Positions 13,126-24,620 of a DNA stretch of 64,000 nucleotides are shown here, in pieces (within the stretch, counting starts at the first letter, position 1; each line of letters begins with the position of its first letter). The DNA is from Homarus americanus (taxonomy: Eukaryota > Arthropoda > Malacostraca > Decapoda > Nephropidae), in assembly GCF_018991925.1 (NCBI RefSeq), contig NW_024736071.1, forward strand, positions 11,608,802 through 11,672,801, written 5' to 3'. The notes beneath the pieces are model-generated. The model saw nothing but the letters and a program-made list of their open reading frames with translations, was not told the DNA's origin and made no database searches. The position numbers and the translations under genes are program-made.

Positions 13126-13262
13126 ATGAGCTACGTACCCCCCTCAGAGCCTCCGCTGACCACCTTAGCTACCTCCCCACCTCCCTCCTCCCCCCATTAC
13201 CACTACCAGCAGCAGCCCAGCCCCGCCACCACCACCTCCTTACCTCGCCTGGGGGACAAAGC
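13126..13262 (+). CDS. Candidate coding exon, product unknown
   Basis: A 137-base GC-rich open segment preceded by a good acceptor context (pyrimidine tract CGCTCCCCCTTACCCC, then GCAAG) and followed by a GTGAGT donor at 13263-13268. It begins at an ATG and would encode about 46 residues starting MSYVPPSEPPLTT. The peptide is rich in Pro, Ser and Thr, with a Tyr/His/Gln patch, and ends near SLPRLGDK, leaving a split codon (phase 2). It resembles the disordered N-terminus of a regulatory protein, but no domain is present and I do not recognise the gene. No partner exon is visible nearby. A different, longer open frame (13005-13427) crosses the donor and looks less coding-like. Confidence 0.35.
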
Positions 13263-13841
13263 GTGAGTGTCCCTCGGTGGTTTGGGATCATTTGGGAGGT
13301 GGGTGAAGGTGCAGGACTCTCTCGCGTGCCATCTGCCATCTGCCGCCTGCCGCCGCCGCCAACACCACCACCTCCACTTCGTTTCCAGCCACTCCCTCAG
13401 CCAATAAACTCATCCTCTCTACAGTAACACCACTCATTGCAATTAATGAACAAGATATCGTCAATTATGAAATCAGAGTGATGAGATGAGGCCTAGAGGA
13501 CATAAACAAGGTGGGGAGCGACGTAGCATATGTTGCCCGGCGCAACAATCTCAGCCGCCAATTATCTAGCTCACTTAACCCCGGCGGCTGGCTGGCCCGA
13601 TCCTCGCTAACACCTCGCCGAGGTCACTGCCAAACAACCAATCTGACCTTAATATACTCCTGAATGAGGCCAACTGACCCTTTTACACTAACGAACGGGG
13701 TGACAATGCCTGCGGGAAATATAGAGAATGAGGAGTTACCCGTAATCCGATTTATTCGTGAAGGTTGTCAGCCAGGAGGTAATAAAGCAGAGATTTGAGA
13801 CGGTGTGCCTCAACCAGCGGCTGATACAACAACGTCCTCTA
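13263..13841. other. Unique DNA, possible intron or regulatory sequence
   Basis: Unique, moderately GC-rich at 13290-13400 and 13500-13640. No coding or repeat feature is firm. Confidence 0.4.
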
Positions 13842-14125
13842 CCGTACGACGTCATTCTTCTCTGTCCTCTACCGTACGACGTCATTCTTCTCTGTCCTCT
13901 ACCGTACGACGTCATTCTTCCCTGTGTTCTCCAGTGTATTACATCATTATTTGTGTTTCCCAGTGTAAGACGTCATTCTTCCCAATGTTCACCAAGTGTT
14001 TGACATAATTTTCTCCCCTATGTCGTGGAGTGCATGCATGACATCATTCTCCGTGTCATCGAGTTGAGTGCATGACATCATTCTTCTCTCTGGTGTCGTG
14101 GAGTGCATGACGTCACTCTACTTCC
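13842..14125 (+). repeat. Degenerate 30-bp repeat carrying CRE-like sites
   Basis: Three perfect 30-bp copies with core CTACCGTACGACGTCATTCT lie at about 13838-13927, followed by several diverged copies. ACGTCA occurs at 13849, 13879, 13909 and 13970, and a full palindromic TGACGTCA lies at 14108-14115. Intervening copies carry the decayed form TGACATCA. TGACGTCA is the CREB/ATF consensus. Confidence 0.8.
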
Positions 14126-14689
14126 TCCCACTTGAGTCTATCTCAATGGCCCGCGCCACTCATAGTTCTGGCTTTCTCTTAATGATTTCCACGTTGCAAT
14201 GTGTTGATGTCATCCAAATTTTACATCACATGTCATTATTTCAACCATCATGTTCGTATTTCTCACTTACAGTATTATATCCCAGTTACCATCCACTTAT
14301 TTCCTCTCACATATTTACAGTGTTGTTGATATACTGACATACTATACGTGTATACTGATATGATATTCTTGGAGTGTTATTAACTAAAAGTTGTTCTAAA
14401 ATGTTAAGTGAATATCTTTTGTGAACACGTGTACTTAATTAATATATCTAACGTTGGTTTGTATTGAAAAGTCTTAATAGTTGTCTGTAGTCAGTTGTCT
14501 ATAGTCAGTTGTCCATAGTCAGTTGTCTATAGTCTATGGTCATCCCTCGCAGTGGGAGTGGTCAGGGGTCAGTGTCAGCAGGTAGCGAACGATGATATTA
14601 ACTAACCCAAGGGAGACGGTCACACTCACTCACGACCATCACCTACAGCACAGGATGTGTCTTCTGGACGAACGGTGAGTGTGATGGAG
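14126..14689. other. Unique DNA with a short GTCAGTTGTCTATA repeat
   Basis: Unique sequence. At 14486-14535 the unit AGTCAGTTGTCTAT is repeated about four times. Nothing else is recognised. Confidence 0.5.
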
Positions 14690-15877
14690 CAGTGTGACCT
14701 GGTGATGGTGGTAGTACAGTATGTCCTGGTGATAGTATAGTGTGACCTGGTGATGGTGGTAGTACAGTGTGTCCTGGTGATAGTAATAGTAAAGTGTAAC
14801 CTGGTGATGGTACAGTGTGACCTGGTGATAGTAATAGTACAGTGTGACCTGGTGATAGTAATATTACAGTGTGACCTGGTGATAGAAATAGTGCAGTGTG
14901 ACCTGGTGATATTAATAGTAGAGTATGACCTGGTGATAGAAATAGTACAGTGTGACCTGGTGATAGTAATAGTACAGTGTGACCTGGTGATGGTACAGTG
15001 TGACCTGGTGTTAGTAATAGTACCAGTGTGACCTGGTGATAGTAATAGTGCAGTATGACCTGGTGATAGAAATAGTGCAGTGTGACCTGGTGATAGAAAT
15101 AGTGCAGTGTGACCTGGTGATAGTAATAGTGCAGTGTGACCTGGTGATAGAAATAGTACAGGTGACCTGAGTGATAGAATAGTGCAGTGTGACCTGGTGA
15201 TAGTAATAGTGCAGTGTGACCTGGTGATAGAAATAGTGCAGTGTGACCTGGTGATAGAAATAGTACAGGTAGACCTGGTGATAGTAATAGTACAGTGTGA
15301 CCTGGTGATAGAAATAGTGCAGTGTGACCTGGTGATAGTAATAGTAGTAGTGACAGTGTGACCTGGTGATAGAAATAGTACAATTAATGACCTGGTGATA
15401 GTAATAGTGCAGTGACCTGGTGGTAGTAATAGTAAAGTGTAACCTGGTGGTACAGTGTGAATTCCTGGTGATAGTAATAGTACAGTGTGACCTGGTGATA
15501 GTAATAGTGCGGTGTGACCTGGTGATAGTAATGGTACAGTGTGACCTGGTGATAAAGTAATACTGCAGACCTGGTGATAGTAATAGTACAGTGTGACCTG
15601 GTGATAGTAATAGTACAGTGTGACCTGGTGATAGTAATAGTACAGTGTGACCTGGTGATAGAAATAGTACAGGTAGACCTGGTGATAGTAATAGTACAGT
15701 GTGACCTGGTGATAGAAATAGTAAAGTGTGACCTGGTGACAGTAATAGTACAGTGTGACCTGGTGACAGTAATAGTACAGTGTGACCTGGTGATAGTAAT
15801 AGTAAAGTGTGACCTGGTGATAGTAATAGTACAGTGTGACCTGGTGACAGTAATAGTGCAGTGTGACCTGGTGATTG
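14690..15877 (+). repeat. 27-bp minisatellite (GTGACCTGGTGATAGTAATA core)
   Basis: About 44 units with core GTGACCTGGTGATAGTAATA followed by GTACAGT. Variants swap GTAATAG with GAAATAG and TACAG with TGCAG. The 27-bp length keeps frames open (246 codons on minus, 121 and 93 on plus), so these are not genes. Each unit carries TGACCT, the reverse complement of an AGGTCA nuclear-receptor half-site. Confidence 0.95.
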
Positions 15878-16247
15878 ATGGGTCGTTGGCGCTTTGTGAG
15901 AGCAGTGGTGGATGTTTGCTGGTGATATCTTTAAAGTAGGGTAGCTAGGGATGGTTATTGTGATGTAGTACCTGGTGACAAGGATGATAATGGTGTAAGG
16001 TGCTTGGTGACCGTAATCGAAAGACCCTGCCTGCTCATTATACTGTAAATTATTGCTTAATGGTGACCAGTTATTTTGGTGAAGACATACATAGAGCTTA
16101 CTGATTGTACCGAATACTTTAACCTGTTGATTTTGTCCGTGATTGGAATAACATTAACCTAGTGATTGGAAAAAAAATGATAGACTGGTGATTGTGAATG
16201 TTTTGTGCCATATTTAGTAATTCTAATATGTTGTACCTGGTGTTTAC

Positions 16248-16250
<3 letters not shown>
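15878..16250. other. Unique DNA, nothing recognised
   Basis: GTGA-rich sequence that may be decayed array edge in its first 150 bases, then unique AT-rich sequence. Confidence 0.5.

Positions 16251-16341
<91 letters not shown>
16251..16341. repeat. (TG)n microsatellite, about 90 bp
   Basis: Uninterrupted TG dinucleotides. The minus-strand Thr-His frame is an artefact. Confidence 0.97.
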
Positions 16342-16344
<3 letters not shown>

Positions 16345-18005
16345 TATCGGTATCATAATTAAATAATGACAATAATAATAACAATAATGTCAATACGAAT
16401 AATGTTTTCTTTCGAACATTGGGTCTTACTTAACTCACTGTATCTAAACCTAAGGTAATGGGGGGTTTAGATTGGGATAGTAGTAGTTCGTAGTGCAAGT
16501 GGGTGAGGGTCTTTAGCTGGCTCGGCTCCATTATACACCCAAGGTATTTGTATTGTTGTCGAAGGAGCAGTTTGGTGACTTGTGTGATAACTTATTAGGA
16601 TATTACTACTTACTCATGGGTGTTTCTATCTGTTAACTCTGGTCGTGTGTGAGACCTGAGTGTTCATGCAGGAGTTTCATACTCTTAATTACGACTTACT
16701 GTACTACACATAAAACCTGAACCGCTTACCACGATCGGTGTATCTAATGATGACCTAGCAATAGTAGGGTCATATAGTTACCATATATCTGGGAAAACAC
16801 GTGAGATAATTGTAAGTAAACTCTCTGGTTATTTTCTTTTATACAGTGTGAAGGGAGAATGTTTTGCTTACGAGATATTCTTGAGTTTACAATAAAGTTG
16901 TGTTCTCTCACTCAAGGGGAGGGGGAGGGGAGGATTAACACGGTAAGAGTGGTGGTACTCTTACTGGGGTCACCCCGGGGGTGTTCACTACATATACCAG
17001 TAATGATGTCTGTGTTTATCATAGGTATTTTTATAAGTTAGAACCAGCACTCTTAATGTGGAGTTTATCTCGCCAAGAGTGTTATCAAGGACACGCGTAC
17101 ACTACTTACCCTGTAAATAACGTTTCCTTTCCTTGGACGAATTGCTGTTTGTTGTGACGCATTTGTCTCCTGGTCTCAGCATCTGAGTCCTTCCACCTAT
17201 CTGTTGCCCCTCCTGAAGCCTCTCTCTCTCTTTATTTCATTAGTGCGCGATTGTGTTTGCGTGCGTGTGAGAGGTGGAGGCAACACCAGTGGTCGCCGTG
17301 GACGCTCTCAAGTGGACATCCGGCCGTATTGACCATCACTACCCCCAGGCGAGGACACCTTTCCTCCCACCACCCACTTAGAGACACCCACCCACCTGTC
17401 CATATTACAGCACCTCCTCTTCATCACCTTCTTAGGACACTCAGCATGGGACATCCTGTCTTCTACTTACCCCAGCACTCATTCGCCTAACCTCTCGTCA
17501 GCCTACCCATAGTCGCCCATCTGTCAGCAGGTAAACCTAGAGTCCTCCACACCCCTTTCTACCCACAGAGGAACACTCCTTTCCCTGTCCACGAACAGGA
17601 TCTATCACACCAGCAAACCTGCTCCGTCCACTCTCCCAGCTGCCCCTCATGAGACACCCACCCACCAAACAATTATACCAACTCGCCCTGCATCGTTTAC
17701 TTATCAGACCTGAGGGACCCGCCAGCCCAAGAGCTCCTCCTGATCACCTGCCCATATGACCCGACGTTCACCTGGCAGGGGAGACTCAAAACAATGGGGA
17801 TCACCTGAGGACAGCTTCCTAGAGACAGTGAGACTCCCACCTGGACTCACCTGGCCTGGAACTCACAATCCGGGGACGCCTTTCCTAAGACACTCACACC
17901 TCATTGTCTTGTGTTCAGGTTTGCAGCTGCGTCACTAATGGGCGAAACGAGTTTATTACTGGGGAAGGTTGTCCAGGTCTGCTTGATGTAAGACCGACAC
18001 ACCTG
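16342..18005. other. Unique DNA, nothing firmly recognised
   Basis: About 1.66 kb of unique sequence, GC-richer and CACC-rich at 17250-17900. Short open frames there (60-79 codons) show no domain or splice structure I can support. Confidence 0.45.
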
Positions 18006-18535
18006 CTAAGGCATTTGTGAGGCACACCTGTGAGGCGAGTCAACACACGTGGGGTGGGTCAACACACATGTGAGGTGGGTCAATACACGTGAGGTGGGTC
18101 TACACACATGTGAGGTGGGTCAACATACCTATGAGGCGAGTCAACACATGTGAGGTGGGTCTACACACATGTGAGGTGGGTCAACATACCTATGAGGCGA
18201 GTCAACACATGTGAGGTGGGTCAACACACCTATGGGGCGCGTCAACACGCCTATGGGGCTGATCAACACATCTATGGGGCGGGTCAACAACTATAAGACG
18301 GGTCAACACACCTATGGCGCGGGTCAAAACACCTATGGGGCGGGTCGATACACCTGTGAGGCGGGTTAACACACCTATGGGGCGGGTCAACACACCTATG
18401 GAGCGGGTCGTCACACCTATGGGGCGGGTCAACACACCTATGGGGCTGATCAACACACCTATGGGGCGGGTCGACACACCTATGGGACGGGTCAACACAC
18501 CCATGGGGCGGGTCAACACGTGTGAGGTGGATTGA
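18006..18535 (+). repeat. 21-bp minisatellite (CACCTATGGGGCGGGTCAAC)
   Basis: About 25 units. The left third uses a TGTGAGGTGGGTCAACACA variant and the right part a CACCTATGGGGCGGGTCAAC variant, so two subfamilies are segregated along the array. A CACGTG-like ACACGTG motif marks left-hand units. Frames on both strands (73-118 codons) follow from the 21-bp period. Confidence 0.95.
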
Positions 18536-19617
18536 AACATCTGCAAGGCGACCGTCAATCATGTTGTTGTGTGTTAGTGTACTGTTTTGTGTACTGTTGG
18601 TGTGTGTTAGTGTACTGTTGTGTGTGTTAATGTACAGTTGCTGTGTGTTAACTTCTGTTGTTCTGTAAATGTGCTCTGCTGTTGTTTACTGTTCTGTTAC
18701 CATTGTTTGCTATTGTTACCCAAGAGAAGACCACATTAATAATAGTTTATTTATGTTCCCACTTCTCTTTCTTTCTTCCCTCGGTAATGGTTGCTCTCAG
18801 TTGGTATTTATTTACGGGTCACTTGGGTTCATACGAGTTTTCCGTCGGAAAATTATACTTTATTTACTTTTATCAATAGTAATGTTAACCAGCTGAAGGG
18901 CAGATGGAGTAGGGAGAGGTCGAAGAGGATTCCCCCCCCCCTCTCTCCCCTATCCTGACTGTACGTTTCTCCCCCTATATTCCTTCCTTTCGAGTAAAAT
19001 TTCCTTCTACGCCATTATGTTCACAGCCACAGTCAGGAAGCAAATGGTTGTTAAATTCACTGTTTTATATCTATGTTGGAGATCATGTCTTAGCCAAGAA
19101 AGGAAATACGGTAGTTTTGATGACTATATCATTGTTAATATTAAGTTGTTCGTTCACACTGTTTACTGGTGTCTACTCTTGTTGGTCGTTTGTTTTGTAA
19201 CGATTATTTTCGTTTTGTTAGTTTACTGTTGCCATTAATAATGTTAGCTTTAAGTCAGCAGTGGTTGCTTCTGTTGTTCAAGTGTTGTCTGTCAGTTGTG
19301 GCGTCAAGGCTACTATCAGTGCCTTACAGCTGTCCTTGTTAGTCTTTGATATCCTGTAGTGTAAAGTCTCTTGATGTATCGCTGTTATGTTATCAGTAAT
19401 GATGCTATTTCATTGTTGTCAGCATGCATTAATTCTGCTTCACTGTTAAAAGCGTGTCACTGCACTTTAGTCAGCGTGGACTGGCGCACTTCACTATAGT
19501 CAGAAATGTCAATTATAGTACATTTCCGCAAGTACAAGAGGCTCATTCTAATTTCACTGCAATTCACTAAAAGACACCAGTAGTGACGCAACGAGGAACC
19601 AAAGGAAACTCTAATCT
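18536..19617. other. Unique AT-rich DNA, nothing recognised
   Basis: Begins with GTGTGTTAGTGTACTGTTG repeated about four times (18565-18660), then unique T-rich sequence with a C run near 18933. Hydrophobic short frames at 18658-19238 reflect T-richness. Confidence 0.5.
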
Positions 19618-20980
19618 CCTAATGTACTACAACTAACAACAAGGAACACACTATCTACCTAATGTACTACAACTAACAACAAGGAACACACTATCTACCT
19701 AATGTACTACAACTAACAACAAGGAACACACTATCTACCTAATGTACTACAACTAACAACAAGGAACACACTATCCTCCTAATGTACTACAACTAACAAC
19801 AAAGAACACACTATCTACCTAATGTACTACAACTAACAACAAGGAACACACTATCTACCTAATGTACTACAACTAACAACAAGGAACACACTATCTACCT
19901 AATGTACTACAACTAACAACACTATCTACTAATACTACAACTAACACTACTTACCTAATGTACTACAACTAACAACAAAGAAACACTATCTACCTAATGT
20001 ACTACAACTAACAACAAGGAACACACTATCTACCTAATATGTACTACAACTAACAACAAAGAGACACACTATCTACCTAATGTACTACAACTAACAACAA
20101 AGAACACACTATCTACCTAATGTACTACAACTAACAACAAAGAACACACTATCTACCTAATGTACTACAACTAACAACAAGGAACACACTATCTACCTAA
20201 TGTACTACAACTAACAACAAGGAACACACTATCTACCTAATGTACTACAACTAACAACAAGGAACACACTATCCACCTAATGTACTACAACTAACAACAA
20301 GGAACACACTATCTACCTAATGTACTACAACTAACAACAAAGAACACACTATCTACCTAATGTACTACAACTAACAACAAAGAACACACTATCTACCTTA
20401 TGTACTACAACTAACAACAAGGAACACACTGTCTACCTAATGTACTACAACTAACAACAAGGAACACACTATCTACCTAATGTACTACAACTAACAACAA
20501 AGAACACACTATCTACCAAATGTACTACAACTAACAACAAAGAACACACTATCTACCTAATGTACTACAACTAACAACAAAGAACACACTATCTACCTAA
20601 TGTACTACAACTAACAACAAAGAACACACTATCTACCTAATGTACTACAACTAACAACAAAGAACACACTATCTACCTAATGTACTACAACTAACAACAA
20701 GGAACACACTATCTACCTAATGTACTACAACTAACAACAAGGAACACACTGTCTACCTAATGTACTACAACTAACAACAAGGAACACACTGTCTACCTAA
20801 TGTACTACAACTAACAACAAGGAACACACTGTCTACCTAATGTACTACAACTAACAACAAGGAACACACTATCTACCTAATATACTACAACTAACAACAA
20901 GGAACACACTGTCTACCTAATGTACTACAACTAACAACAAGGAACACACTGTCTACCTAATGTACTACAACTAACAACAC
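19618..20980 (+). repeat. 40-bp satellite-like array, about 34 copies
   Basis: Highly homogeneous 40-bp units containing CTACCTAATGTACTACAACT and AACAACAAGGAACACACTAT. Variation is nearly limited to GGAACAC versus AGAACAC and ATCTACC versus GTCTACC. One disrupted stretch at about 19918-19985 has shortened units. The + strand is poor in G (1-3 per unit), a strong strand asymmetry. Each unit has TAGGTAG on the minus strand (CTACCTA on plus). Confidence 0.97.
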
Positions 20981-21522
20981 ACTGTCATCCTGCTCCCCTC
21001 AAGTAACAACAGACATATCACCCTCTTTGTGTATTTACGGTCAGTCAATATCAGCCATGTATTGACGAGGAAAATCTTACTAACACACACATTAGTATCC
21101 CGAATCTCGCTCTTGCAGTAACCACAAAGGAAGGTTCATGTTCACTACAATATACATATTGGGGGTGATTAGTCACAAAGAACAATCTTTCTTGACTTAT
21201 TGTAACTTAAATACAGTACAGTTTCCTGAGATACGGTCCTTGCCCTCCAAGAATGAACCTTCTTGGTGATCAGATAAAATTTTTTATCTCTCTTAACACA
21301 CTATGAAGCAAGGTATACCGTGCTATGGACAACATGAAAGTTTCCCGAAGACCATGTGGCGTGGCGGCCATCTTACAACACCAACACAACAACAAGAGGA
21401 CGCGCGCGGACGTGATCCAACAACGACTCATTTCCGACGGCGTAGTAGCAGCTTGCCCACGTCCGTCCGTTGGCAGGCTGCACCACCGCGTCTATTTCCT
21501 TCCCGAGAGTCCACCGTGAGCG
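20981..21522. other. Unique DNA rising into a CpG-rich segment
   Basis: AT-rich to about 21340, then GC-rich with several CpGs (CGCGCGGACGTGAT and similar) immediately upstream of a TATA-like box. Two overlapping short open frames at 21303-21527 have no recognisable domain. Confidence 0.4.
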
Positions 21523-21531
21523 TATAAATAG
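21523..21531 (+). promoter_or_regulatory. TATA-box-like element TATAAATAG
   Basis: A strong TATA-type match preceded by about 170 bases of CpG-rich sequence. An initiator-like TCATT lies at 21544-21548, but its A is only 23 bases from the box, closer than usual, so the start site is uncertain. No downstream coding exon is identified, which keeps confidence low. Confidence 0.3.
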
Positions 21532-21965
21532 TTCCTCGCGCGGTCATTAGGGAAAGAGTAATTGTGGGTGAGGTTGTAGGTACGCAGGAGGCATGTGTGT
21601 TGGCAGCCGGTGACAGGTGCGGCGCGTGCGTCTATAGCTACCTCCCGCCACCCCCGCCACGCCCACCCTATTTGACGACCACGACGCATAACCTTCCTAA
21701 CGACCACCACGACGCCCATCCTACCTAATGACCACAACGCCCATCCTCCTTGACGACCACGACCTCCATTCTACCTGACGACCACGACGCCCACCTGAGG
21801 TGATAAATGACACCCAACTATAATTATAAACTACATTCCTCCTCGCCGTAAGACTCCACGAGGAAATGGCGTCATTTTAAGACCCAGCAAATACCTATTT
21901 CAATATCCACCTTAAAAAAAAAAAGGTTAATTTTTTCTTTGCATTGTTGTAATGATTATTGAGAC
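21532..21965. other. GC-rich then AT-rich unique DNA
   Basis: 21600-21800 holds imperfect repeats of ACGACCACGACGCCCA (about four copies). A poly-A run lies near 21914. No gene is supported. Confidence 0.45.
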
Positions 21966-23575
21966 TTTTAGCTGGGAGGGTCTATTGGAAGGATGGCTCC
22001 AGGCTGAAGGATGGTTCAGCTGAAGGATGGTCTACCTGAAGGATGGTCTAGCCTGAAGGAGGGTCTAGCTGAAGGAGGGTCTAGCTGAAGGATGGTCTAG
22101 CTGAAGGAGGTCTAGCTGGAGGATGGTCTAGCTGAAGGAGGGTCTAGCTGGATGATGGTCTAGCTGAAGGATGGTCTACCTGAAGGAGGATCTAGCTGAA
22201 GGATGGTCTAGCTGGAGGATGGTCCACCTGAAGGAGGGTCTAGCTGGAGGATGGTTCAGCTGAAGGATGGTCTACCTGAAGGAGGATCTAGCTGAGGATG
22301 GTCAGCTGGAGGATGGTCTACCTGAAGGAGGGTCTAGCTGAAGGAGGGTCTAGCTGAAGGTGGATCTAGCTGAAGGAGGATCAGGGAGGATGGTCTAGCT
22401 GAAGGAGGGTCTAGCTGAAGGAGGGTCTAGCTGAAGGATGGTCTACCTGAAGGAGGATCTAGCTGAAGGATGGTCTAGCTGGAGGAGGGTCTACCTGAAG
22501 GAGGGTCTAGCTGGAGGATGGTCTACCTGAAGGATGGTCTAGCTGAAGGTGGGTCTAGCTGAAGGAGGGTCCAGCTGAAGGATGGTCTACCTGAAGGAGG
22601 ATCTAGCTGGTGTGGTCTAGCTGAAGGAGGGTCTAGCTAGGATGGTCTAGCTGGAGGATGGACTAGCTGAAGGAGGATCTACCTGAAGGAGGGTCTAGCT
22701 GAAGGATGATCTACCTGAAGGAGGATCTAGCTGAAGGAGGATGCTGGAGGAGGGTCTAGCTGAAGGAGGGTCTACCTGAAGGAGGGTCTAGCTAAAGGTA
22801 GATTAGCTGAAGGAGGATCTACCTGAAGGAGGACTAGCTGAAGGAGGATGTAGCTGGAGGAGGGTCTAGCTGAAGGGGTCTACCTGAAGGAGGGTCTAGC
22901 TGAAGGGGACTAGCTGAAGGAGGATCTACTCAGGAGGGGACTAGCTGAAGGAGACAGCTGAGGATGGCCCTGAAGGAGGATCTAGCTGAAGGAGGGTCTA
23001 GCTGAAGGAGGGTCTAGCTGAAGGAGGGTTCACCGAAGGAGGGTCTACCTGAAGGATGGTCTAGCTGAAGGAGGGTCTACCTAAAGGAGGGCTACCTAAA
23101 GGAAGCTCACCTGAAGGAGGGTCTAGGTGAAGGAGGGTCTACCTGAAGGATGGTGTAGCTGAAGAAGGACTCTAGCTGAAGGAGGGTCCAGCTGAAGGAG
23201 GGTCTTGCTGAAGGAGTGGCTAGCTGGAGGATGCCCATGAAGGAGGATCTAGCTGAAGGAGGATCTACCTGAAGGAGGGGGTCAGGAAGAAGGGCTCTAG
23301 CTGAAGGAGGGTCTGCCTGAAGGAGGGCTACCTGAAGGAGGGTCTAGCTGGAGGATGGTCTACCTGAAGGATGGTCTAGCTGGAAGGTGGGTCTACCTGA
23401 AGGAGGGTCTAGCTGGAGGATGGTCTACCTGGAAGGATGGTCTAGCTGAAGGTGGTCTAGCTGAAGGAGGATCTACCTGAAGGAGGGCCTAGCTGAAGAA
23501 GGCCTAGCTGAAGGAGGGTCTGCCTGAAGGAGGGTCTACCTGAAGGAGGGTCTACCTGAAGGAGGGTCTAGCTGA
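21966..23575 (+). repeat. 16-bp minisatellite (CTGAAGGAGGGTCTAG), about 100 copies
   Basis: Unit CTGAAGGAGGGTCTAG with alternations GGAGGG/GGATGG and CTAGCTG/CTACCTG. Many units are shortened or extended by a few bases, unlike the clean 40-bp array next to it. About 23 junctions read CTACCTG, the reverse complement of CAGGTAG. The 16-bp period breaks reading frames, so no long open frame appears. Confidence 0.95.
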
Positions 23576-23624
23576 AGGACTACACTAGAGTAAAAGTTGT
23601 CATCACGTTAACCTTAATATTCCT

Positions 23625-24010
23625 CACCTCACACACCCCTGGTGTCCCCACCTCACAATCCCCTGGTGTCCCCACCCCTCACAACCTCCTGGTGTCCTCC
23701 ATCCTCACAACCCTTCGTGTCCCCACAACCCTCGTGTCCTCACCTCACACCCCTGGTGTTCCACCTCACAACCTCCCTCGCGCCCTCAGTCCTCCCACAA
23801 CCTCCTGGTGTCCCTCACCTCACAACTCCCCGTGTCCTCACTCCTCACAACCTCCTCGTGTCCCTCACTCCTCACAACCTCCTGGTGTGCCCTCACTCCT
23901 CACAACCTCCCTCGCGCCTCAGTCCTCACAACCTCCTGGTGCCTCACTCCTCACAACCTCCTCGCGCCCCCTCACCTCACAACCTCCCTCGCGCCCTCAG
24001 TCCTCACAAG
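23625..24010 (+). repeat. CT-rich minisatellite (CTCACAACCTCCTGGTGTCC)
   Basis: About 14 degenerate units of 24-30 bp with core CTCACAACCTCCTGGTGTCC and a CCTCGCGCC variant toward the 3' side. Open frames of 120-153 codons across it are repeat translations. Confidence 0.9.
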
Positions 24011-24526
24011 GTTCAACAAGGAGGAAAAGAGAGGACCGGATAAACGTAAGGAGACCAGGCGAACTGAGGTCCCCCCCTGCCAGCCTTCTTTACCTTCACA
24101 TTCGTGCTCTCCTTCCCTCCCCTCACCACTCCTTCCACGGCCACCTCCGCTAGATCCCTCAGTAAGGTGAGATCTGCGACTGAAGCAAAAACTACCCTTC
24201 AAAGGGCTTTAAATGCACACTTCTACCCTCGCCCTCCTCTTTGAGGTCGGCCCTCCCTCTCCCTCTCCTCTCCTCGCCCCTCTATTTCCCTGCCGTCTCT
24301 CTGTTGATTTTTTTTTATTTTTTTTATTCTTTTTTTCCATCTCTTCTGCCACTGTTTCTTCCAGTACCTGTGTTTTTTCTTATAGGTACATTGGGAGGAT
24401 AAAGTGAAGAGAAATGTTTGCTTGTGTTGACAATCTCAGCTTGCGACAGTTCCACAAAAACTGACCACCACCATTCACAACCTTGGGTCGAACATCTGCT
24501 CTCTCTCTCTCTCTCTCTTCCCACAC

Positions 24527-24528
<2 letters not shown>
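24011..24528. other. Unique DNA, possible but unproven exon edge
   Basis: 24011-24190 is GC-rich and contains AAGGTGAGA at about 24164, a good splice-donor match, but no reading frame with recognisable content leads to it. T-rich and CT-rich sequence follows. Confidence 0.35.
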
Positions 24529-24617
<89 letters not shown>

Positions 24618-24620
24618 ATA
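24529..24620. repeat. (TA)n microsatellite
   Basis: About 90 bases of AT alternation preceded by a CT run at 24500-24520. Confidence 0.97.
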
